NCBI GenBank assembly: GCA_016081115.2
Contig: JABTTQ020003410.1
Coordinates: 1-64,000, forward strand
Reading direction: 5' to 3'
From: Rehmannia glutinosa
Taxonomy: Eukaryota; Streptophyta; Magnoliopsida; Lamiales; Orobanchaceae
DNA: 64,000 nt
This document shows positions 56,401 through 64,000 of this stretch, in pieces. Position numbers and translations under genes: made by a program. Below the pieces are notes generated by a model, which did not search any database, was not told where the DNA came from, and saw only the letters and a list, made by a program, of their open reading frames with translations. How positions within the stretch are numbered: the first letter of the stretch is position 1; every line of letters starts with the position of its first letter.

Positions 56401-59400
56401 AAGATGAGGTTCAAGGAACAAGTGAGTGCAAGGAACCTGGTACATGGATAGTGGTACATTTCGGACATATGATAGGAAATAAGAAAAATCTGTCAAAATT
56501 CAAGGAAGTTAAAGGAGCAAAAGTCATATTTGTAGGAAATGAAGCTCCTGGTGAAATAAGAGGCATTGGATCCATCAAGAGGAATGGATTAGAAATCACA
56601 GATGTTGCATATGTTGAAGGACTCAACTTCAACTTGCGAGCATCGATCAACTCGTGACAAGGGCTACAATGTTGGATTCAACATGGGTGTATGCCAAATC
56701 AAGAATCTTGAATCAAATGAAGTTGTGTTGCAAGGATGCAGACAAAAGAACATGTATGTAGTAGATTGGTCAACCGCTACACACAACTTTTTGTCTATTA
56801 GCAAAGAGCACATTTGAATCAAGTTGGTTGTGGCACAAAAAGTCGAGTCACCTAAACTTCAAAACGACAAGCTTGCAAGAAGTAATCTTGTGGAAGGACT
56901 TCGGACTCGATATACAAGAAGGAGAGTATATGTGATGCATGTCGGAAGGGAAAACAAATCAAATCTTCATTCAAAGAAAAGACATGTCCATCTTCAACAA
57001 GAATATTGCATCCGCTACATATGGATCTATTTGGCCCGGTGGAACCAAAACATAAGTGGAAAGAAATACACCTTGGTGGTAGTAGATGACTACTCAAGAT
57101 ATACATGGACAATATTCATGTGTAAGAAGAAAGAAACCCTGCAGTAAAACTACCACAATCGATGAAGAGGATTCAAAACGAGAAGAGCAAACCATTATCA
57201 AAATAAGATCGATGAGAGGAACCGAGTTTGTCAATGGAATAATAACTCAAGTATTGTATTGAAAATGGCATTGGTCATGAACTATCGACAAAGGACTCCA
57301 CAAACAGAATGGAGTTGCGAAAGAAGGAACAAAACTCTCAAAGAAGCAAAAGGACCATGTTAGTCAAGCGGGGTTACCAAAAAGATTTTGGTGAATCAAT
57401 CAACACGACTTGCTATACTCAAAACAGATGTATGATAACAGGCGGTGACAAAGAATCCTTATGAGATTTGGTGGAAGAAAACCAAATGTTGCATATTTGA
57501 GAATATTTGGATGTAAATGCTTCATCCACAACAATGGCAAAGACAATCTAAAGGCTTTCGATGCTAAAGTCGATGAAGGTATCTTCTTGGGATACTCAAC
57601 CGAAAGCAAAGCTCTACAGAGTACTCAACAAAAGGACTATGGTTGCGAAGAATCCATTCATGTGGTATTCGATGAGCCAAATGTAAATGGAGAAGACATT
57701 GAAGAGAGTGACAAGCTGAATCATCCAACCATACTGAAGAGTCCCTATGTCAAGTCAAGATGGAATTATAAATTGAAGAAGATGAGATAGTGAATCTCAA
57801 AAACAACGGAAATTTGCGGCTAAGTGATTACGAGAGAGTGACCCCACAAAGAACACAAAGGCAAGACGATCAATCCGGCTAACTTACTCCAACTCGATGA
57901 AAGATGGTGAGAGACCATCCACGAGTAACTTGTCATTGGAGATATAAGAGAAGGTGTCAAAACAAGATCCGAACTCAACAATAAGACATGTTCACATGCT
58001 TTATCTCACAAATAGAGCCCAAAGATGTGTTACAAGCATTGGACGACACACATTGGATTCAAGCTATGCAAGAAGAGTCAATCGGTTTGAAAGAAATAAA
58101 GTATGGGAATTAGTTCAAAGACCCGCACATCAAAATGTTATGGTTACTAAATGGGTGTTCGAAACAAGATGAACGAGGAAGGTTACGTGGTAAGAAACAA
58201 GGCAAGACTAGTAGCCAAAGGATATTGCCAAGAAGAAGGAATAGATTTTGATGAAACATTTGCTCATGTGGCAAGATGGAAGCTATAAGGATGTTTCTTG
58301 CCTATACGCACTCACAAGAATTTCATCGTATATCGATGGATGTAAAAAGTGCATTCCTAAATGGTTTATTGGAAGAAGAAGTGTACGTTGAACAACCTCC
58401 AGGATTTGAGCGAGAAGACTCTTGGAGATAAGGTATACAAACTCAAGAAAGCCTTGTATGGATTGAAACAGGCACCCTGAGCATGGTATGATACCTTGTC
58501 ACAATTCCTAACCGAAAATGGATTCACAAAATTCAAGACAAAAAGAGTATACTACTTGTTCAAATATATGTGGATGACATCATTTTTGGATCCACAAACA
58601 AAATAAATTTGTGTGAAAAATTTTCAAACCTCATGCAAAGTAAATTTGAAATGAGCATGATGGGAGAGTCGACATTCTTCCTTGGACTCCAAGTGAAACA
58701 ATCGAAGGATGGAACCTTCATAAGTCAAACAAAATACACCGAGAGACTTAATGAAGAAATTTGGTATGGAAGAGAAGTCTTCTCGTGAAAATACCAATGA
58801 ATACATCGGTCAAAATGGACATGAATGCGAGATGGCAAGCCTGTAGATCAAACAAGATACGAAGCACTTATTGGATCATTGCTCTATCTTAAAAAGCGGG
58901 CGGACATCACCTTTTCAGTAGGTGTATGTGCAAGATTTCAATCGATCCAAAAGAGAGCCATATGACAAAGCTAAGAGAATATTGAGATACTTGAAAGGAA
59001 GCCAAGAAGTTGGCTTATGGTATCCAAAGGAAGGTGGATTCAAGCTAATTGGCTATTCGAGACTCGACTATCTTGGATGCGAGAGTTGAAAAAGCACCTC
59101 GAGGCACATGTCAAACGCTAGGAAACAGGCTGATTTCTGGTTTAGCAAGAAGCAAAATTCAATACCCACCTCTGGTAAACAAGAATACAACACATAGTCG
59201 GGCATTTGTTGTGCCCAAGTCTTATGGATGAGACAAAGGTGAGAGACTATGAAGTTGAGGAAAAAGAAATTCCAATCAAGTGTGATAACACAAGTGCAAT
59301 TGCAATCACTCAAAATCTGTGTTGCACTCAAGAACAAAGCATATCGATGTCGATATCACTTCATAAGAGATCGTGTTGAAAAGAAGGACATCATCTTGGA

Positions 59401-59500
59401 ATATATCTCAACCGATAAACAATTGGCCGACATCTTCACAAAACCATTATGTGAGTCAAGATTTGAAGAACTCAAGCATGAGTTGGGGTTAATTGAGTGA
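56401..59500 (+). pseudogene. pol remnant of copia copy 4 (protease, integrase, RT, RNase H)
   Basis: Protease WYMDSG lies at 56438-56455. GAG-pre-integrase is open at 56602-56817 (NVGFNMGVCQIKNLESNEVV). The integrase start KKYTLVVVDDYSRYTW is at 57059-57110, with the core mostly frameshifted; its C-terminal part is open at 57461-57790 (GRKPNVAYLRIFGCKCFIHN). RT begins at about 57988 and the YVDD motif is at 58567-58578. RNase H ends with a stop at 59498-59500 (ELGLIE). All catalytic regions can be found but no continuous frame exceeds about 110 codons. Confidence 0.88.
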
Positions 59501-60072
59501 GTTAACATTGAGAAGACTCAAAGAAAAGAAATGGAACACAAAACAAAAAAAGAAAGGAAAAGAGTGAACTCACAAATCAGCCTAAGTAAATCAGTTGTAT
59601 TGGAAAGACATGACTATACCAAGTCATTGTTATGAGTCACTAAGAGAACTGTGAGAAGAAGAGTTAAATCGGCTAAGGGATAAGTTGAGTCACTTATGAG
59701 CAAAGTGACAAAAATGCGTCGTTTTTACTAAGCGGGAATATTTTTAAGAATGATGTCAAAGCATAATGATGATGTGTACAGACATAAAGCCGCACACCAA
59801 GCTTATGATTGGATATAAATCTTTGCCGCATTAAATACGAGACATTAAATGCTAAATAAAGGCGTGCAAAATCTAAACCGTTGATTTCGATCACATTTCA
59901 AAAACCACTCGCACGTCCTTTCATAAACCATACTTAAACCATTTCCGTCCGTTTCTTCTCTCACACAACCAAAACTGTTCATTTTCTCTCTCGAAGCAAA
60001 GGCAAAAATTCTCTCAAAACCCTATCTATCTTCAAATCAATCTCTAAGTTTTCTTTGATAAAATCCTGAAAA

Positions 60073-63000
60073 ATGGCACCAACCTATGATTTTACCAAGT
60101 TAGGAAAGCAAATCCACACCGGGTCCACTGTGGATTTCGACGGCATGGTGAAACAGGGTCCGATGACACCCTAGTGAAGAAAATCGCCGAGAAATTGGAA
60201 ACGCGTCTGGGCTGAAATCGTTTACGATCTTTGGAATATCCGATGACTTATGTGGAGGAGGTCGCACGAGTTCTACGTGAATGCCGAGATTCACGATGAA
60301 GGATAAAGTCATCTGTTCACGGAAAGCGACTCACTATCTCTCGCCAAGGATTTTGGTGAACACCGCCACTACCAATGAAGGAGCATCGAAATTAACGGCT
60401 GATGTAAACCTGGCCGCTTGGAAGAAATAGCCAAGCCCGACTATCTTTGATAAAATAGTTTACACAAAGCAAACAAGAGATCGCTGAAGGAGGATTATCA
60501 CAAGTCGTTGGACATAGTTGCCAAATGCATTGACATCAAATTTGGCAGCTTTAACCAATCAAAAGCAAAGCCGATCGTGATGGCGGCGATCATTGAAGAA
60601 AGGAAAATAAATTGGGCCGAGTTTGTCTACGCAGACTATGCCGAATGTAGGCAACAAATCCTTCAAGGAAGATGGCACATTTGGAGGATCCAGGATATGG
60701 CCTGGTGATTGGCCGGATGATGGAGGTGAAAGGAGTCCCTCTTAGACATGGAAAGGCGTTCCATGTTAATAAGAGGATGTTCAGATCAAACCTCTCTGGC
60801 GCGATAAGAGAGCCTACGCCAAGAGAGCCGACACGAGTGAGGGGAATCGGTGACCTCAAGATACAACTGTTTCCTCTCCACCAAAGAAGAAAGTCGCCCT
60901 GTTGCTAAGAAGATCACGCTCTCCCGACAAAGAAAGTCAAACTCGCCGCGCCTGCAGCGAGAGTCACTGCCCCTGCGGCCGTGTCTCCGCCAAAGCAGAA
61001 CGGTCGAGAAGGACTCTCAAATACCTTCTCCGATCGTCAAAAAGAAGAGATCGATAAGCCAAGACGGGCCGGCTCCTCGAAGAAGACACCAAGACGGCCC
61101 CCACCGCCCAAGACTCGAAGAACCCGTCTCTCGAACAGAAATCCCTCTGGTACAAACTAGAAGACGACGAAGAATCATCAAGCGCTCCGAGCTTGAAAAA
61201 CGGTGAGTCAGCCACTCACAATTTGGAACAAATACAGCTTAAACCGGGACGATCGAGTCCCCAGATGTAATTGATGAAACAATAAGACTAAATCTGGAAA
61301 GCGATCAGAGAGGCAACTCAAGACATAGTCAGTAGCCCGCGTGAGACCTGAGACACAAGAAGAAGTTAAGCGATAGAGCGATAGTGATGTGATGATCTTT
61401 TCTCCACCTTACCCGGACATCCAAAATCGTCTGCGTGAGTGGAGGAAATGGAAATTGAGTAAATCAAGGGAACAGTTCCAACGGCCCGAGTTTATAGAAG
61501 AAGAGAGAAGGCTGTTAAACTTCCTTGGCCTAACCACCGTAATCCCAAAGATGGATGAAGACAAGCGCACGAGATATCCCGCAAATCTTCAAGGACAAGG
61601 AGAAGGAAAGACAGCGAGAGGAATCGAGGCACGTGAGAAGGCCAAAGGCCGCCCTATCTCCGCACCACTTTAACACACACATCCTCTCCTTGATGTCTCT
61701 TCTCGGCGGTGATGAGGATCCGGACTCGCTTCTTTGAGAGAAGTAAGAGCCGCAAATCGCAAGCATTGCACGAATCCGTAATCCTTCACGAGCAAAGATT
61801 AATGGAGGGACCAGGAGAGTCCTCCGAACACGCAGTGAAATTGATCCAATGGGAGTGGTTGACAAATCGCCATCGTTGTTCTTTGCCACCACTTCCCCGA
61901 CTCACTCGGAAGAAGGCAATAAAGGAAATGGCGATGAAATCGGGATAGTGGGGACCCCAATCGAGCCAACCCCTATTGAAGGTATTTTTTACCACCCGCC
62001 CAACTTGAACACTCAATAGAAAACGGGAGTTTGGAGACGAGTGACCCCATTCCAAGTCACTCGGTGCGCAAACCGAGGGGGAAACTCCATCCACTGTAGC
62101 AAGGTCGGAGAATCTTTGCAGATGACTCAACAACGAATCCAGGAGGCGAAGTGGAGAAAGTACAAACACTACACGAACATCAAGTTGTCATCAACGAAGC
62201 TCAGACGTTGAGACTGTCTCACCTGAGGTGCCAATCGCTAGCTCAAGGCTAATGTATTGTTGATGATGCGAGGCACGAGGAAGGAATGCCCCGGGAGTTA
62301 ACACTGGCGATGAAAGTGCAATCCATGGGGTTGAGACTCCACTTTGGATGCCACTACAGAAGACCCTAAGACAAAGTGACATCGTCGAAGCGGGAGGTCA
62401 AGGCCTCCCGTCGAGACTCGCAGGAGGTAATGAAGGCCCACGGGAGGTTGAGACTTCCAGGGGTAAAGAAGCAAGAGAGAACATCCATCCCACTATCATC
62501 GACCCATTTGAAAAGGAGATAAGCGCCTTCATGATTCCCAGGATAATCGATGTAACCTTTCCGGGATCGGAAGGCGACGAAGAAGTTCGAGTCATCCCCC
62601 GTGATGACTCCAAAAGACTCGGTGCGGATGTTCCAATCATGAGCAAGTCGATCCCAAGACTACTCGTCAAACCTTTAATTTTGATGATGAGCCACCAATG
62701 GAAATCTCATCATCGTCCGATGACGCTCGATAAGGCCGAGGACCGTCTACTCAATTGGAGAAATCGGTGAGACCAAAGAAGCTGTTGAGACAATTTGAGG
62801 CTCAAGCAAGTCGGGTCCACTTCACAAAAGACCCCAGTGAGACAGAGTCCATCGCTGCGCGAGCTCCCCAAGCCGCAGCAGTTCGACTCCAAAAGGAACT
62901 TCACGCGCACCTCTCATCATTGAACAAATACCGATTGTTGGCCATGATGATTCCTTTATAGAATCTTTTCCTTTTCTCCGGAGGTACCGGACCTCCCTAA

Positions 63001-64000
63001 AGAGTCGAGAACGAGCTCGCACACTTCCATAGACCAGCCTCCTCTGTTATTCCATCAGTACCATTGTTCGGTGATTATGACTTTGACGCCGCATGGCCAT
63101 CACCGCAACGGAAGAATCACCAAGTCCCGAAGTGTTCAAGGCATTATTTTGAGATTGAACGGATGGAGAGGCATCAGGCCTCTATGGACATGCGGATCGA
63201 CAACGAGAGATGCCAATCTTACTGGCGATTTAAGAGGCATAACAATCGGGATCGGGAATGGTGGCAACAAGAAGAAACAATGCGTGTGGAACAAGTTAGA
63301 TACTTGAGGACATTGTTCAACAAGTCTGCTTTGGTATGGAGAGCCGAGAATGCCGATGCAAAAACGAAGTTGAGAGAACACATTGAGCACATGCATGAAG
63401 CTCACACTTTGCCGAGATAAAGTCGCTGCGTGAGCAAAATAAGAGTGATCTACGGCGTTTGGAAGAAAACATGAATAGAAAATTCAGCCTTCTCACGGCC
63501 GAGATGAAGCCGATTTCAGAGAGTCCAACGCTACTCGATCCGATTTCGTGCCCCGTCCGCATACTCCGCAGCGGACTCGAGACAGAACTCTACCATCGCA
63601 GCTCGACTTCCCGCTTGCCAAGATGTTTCCAGTGTCCCTCTCTTTTGATGATGCCAAAAAGGGGAAGAGGAATACCTTAACGCACGTAAGAGATCCAAGT
63701 CGAAAAAGAGGATGCACATTGCGAAGGGAAAGGCGGTGAGGAAGTCTTGAAACAAAAGAAAGGAAAATCTGTTGAGGGGGAAGGATCGAAAGATCTCGAC
63801 CTTGATGATTGCACAAACCCCCAACAAGGTCTTGTCACGGTGACATTATCAAAGAAACTCCCCGCGTGACTCGCCACTCCAACACTGCTATATCTATGGT
63901 GAAAAGAGAAAAACAATTGAAGCAGGGATGGAGGAAGTGGAAGGAAGAATGGATGCCCGGGTTATGAACATCTTGAAACAACATGGAGGCATTCCAAAGA
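60073..64000 (+). pseudogene. Third ORF of copia copy 4 (incomplete at window end)
   Basis: The ATG at 60073-60075 opens MAPTYDFTKLGKQIHT. N-terminal domain block LDIVAKCIDIKFGSFNQSKA at 60508-60570; Lys/Ala-rich linker 60780-61000; the SPPYPDIQNRLREWRKWKL block at 61401-61457; acidic region 61700-62750; helical part at 63130-63420 (ERMERHQASMDMRID, VEQVRYLRTLFNKSALVWRA); then MNRKFSLLTAEMK (63471-63510) and LFDDAKKG-like residues (63645-63665). The block order matches copy 5, which supports a real ancestral protein even though frames are broken here. Confidence 0.78.

Larger units (their letters stand above)
53489..64000 (+). mobile_element. Ty1-copia LTR retrotransposon, copy 4 (3' end beyond window)
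   Basis: A complete order is visible: 5' LTR, primer-binding site, gag, protease, integrase, RT, RNase H, spacer and most of the third ORF. By alignment with copy 5 about 650 bp of third ORF, a tract and the 3' LTR would follow, for a total near 13 kb. Although the most complete copy, almost every frame is broken by short indels. Confidence 0.9.

Noticed and set aside
53489..64000. RIP-like or cytosine-deamination hypermutation as the cause of decay in copy 4
   Set aside because: Changes at CAG/CTG words include many deletions and insertions as well as gains of C and G, not the one-way C-to-T pattern of deamination.

Overview
This is plant nuclear DNA, almost certainly from a eudicot and probably an asterid of the Lamiales type. 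The grounds are spliced jacalin-lectin exons, Ty1-copia and Ty3/Athila retroelements, a tRNA-derived SINE, hAT and Mutator-like miniature elements, and fragments of chloroplast genes. The lineage call also rests on my memory of similar third-ORF proteins in Gesneriaceae, and I could not check it.

Most of the window is one large Ty1-copia family (LTR about 1.56 kb, full length estimated near 13 kb), present as five nested or broken copies plus a solo LTR. Copy 1 (minus, 1-7217) abuts and probably interrupts copy 2 (plus, 7218-12338). Copy 2 sits in the protease start of an Athila-like Ty3 element (minus, 12339-14210). A FAR1-like exon remnant (15689-15850) is cut by copy 3 (plus, 15851-33770). 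Copy 3 is interrupted by a mosaic of chloroplast pieces (20129-22138: rps12-trnV spacer, atpB, psbC, ndhF) and by copy 5 (minus, 23285-30932, exact 5-bp target duplication CCAGA). Copy 3 ends against a DUF4283/LINE-type gene relic (33771-35464) that holds a shortened solo LTR (34387-35159). Copy 4 (plus) runs from 53489 off the right edge. Each informative copy carries gag, then protease-integrase-RT-RNaseH, then a third reading frame of up to about 4.6 kb between pol and the 3' LTR, the place where Sireviruses carry an envelope-like ORF. That third ORF is the most unusual content here.

The stretch from 35.5 to 51.4 kb is AT-rich and gene-poor. It holds a Mutator-type foldback element with a perfect 9-bp duplication (35795-36493), an LRR-receptor-kinase relic (37742-38035), a foldback MITE inside a TA microsatellite (38121-38460), two matching inverted ends 6.1 kb apart (39037 and 45144), another foldback (42564-43000), a hAT miniature element (45296-45893), and the only apparently functional host gene: a four-exon, two-domain jacalin-related lectin (46275-49476). 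Downstream are a minisatellite (49875-50325), a SINE with a 15-bp duplication (50935-51320) and a 2-kb palindrome (51452-53441).

No retroelement copy looks coding-competent. However, many frame breaks coincide with CAGCT/CAG/CTG motifs, and they are missing from some sub-regions, so part of the decay may be sequence-consensus error rather than mutation.
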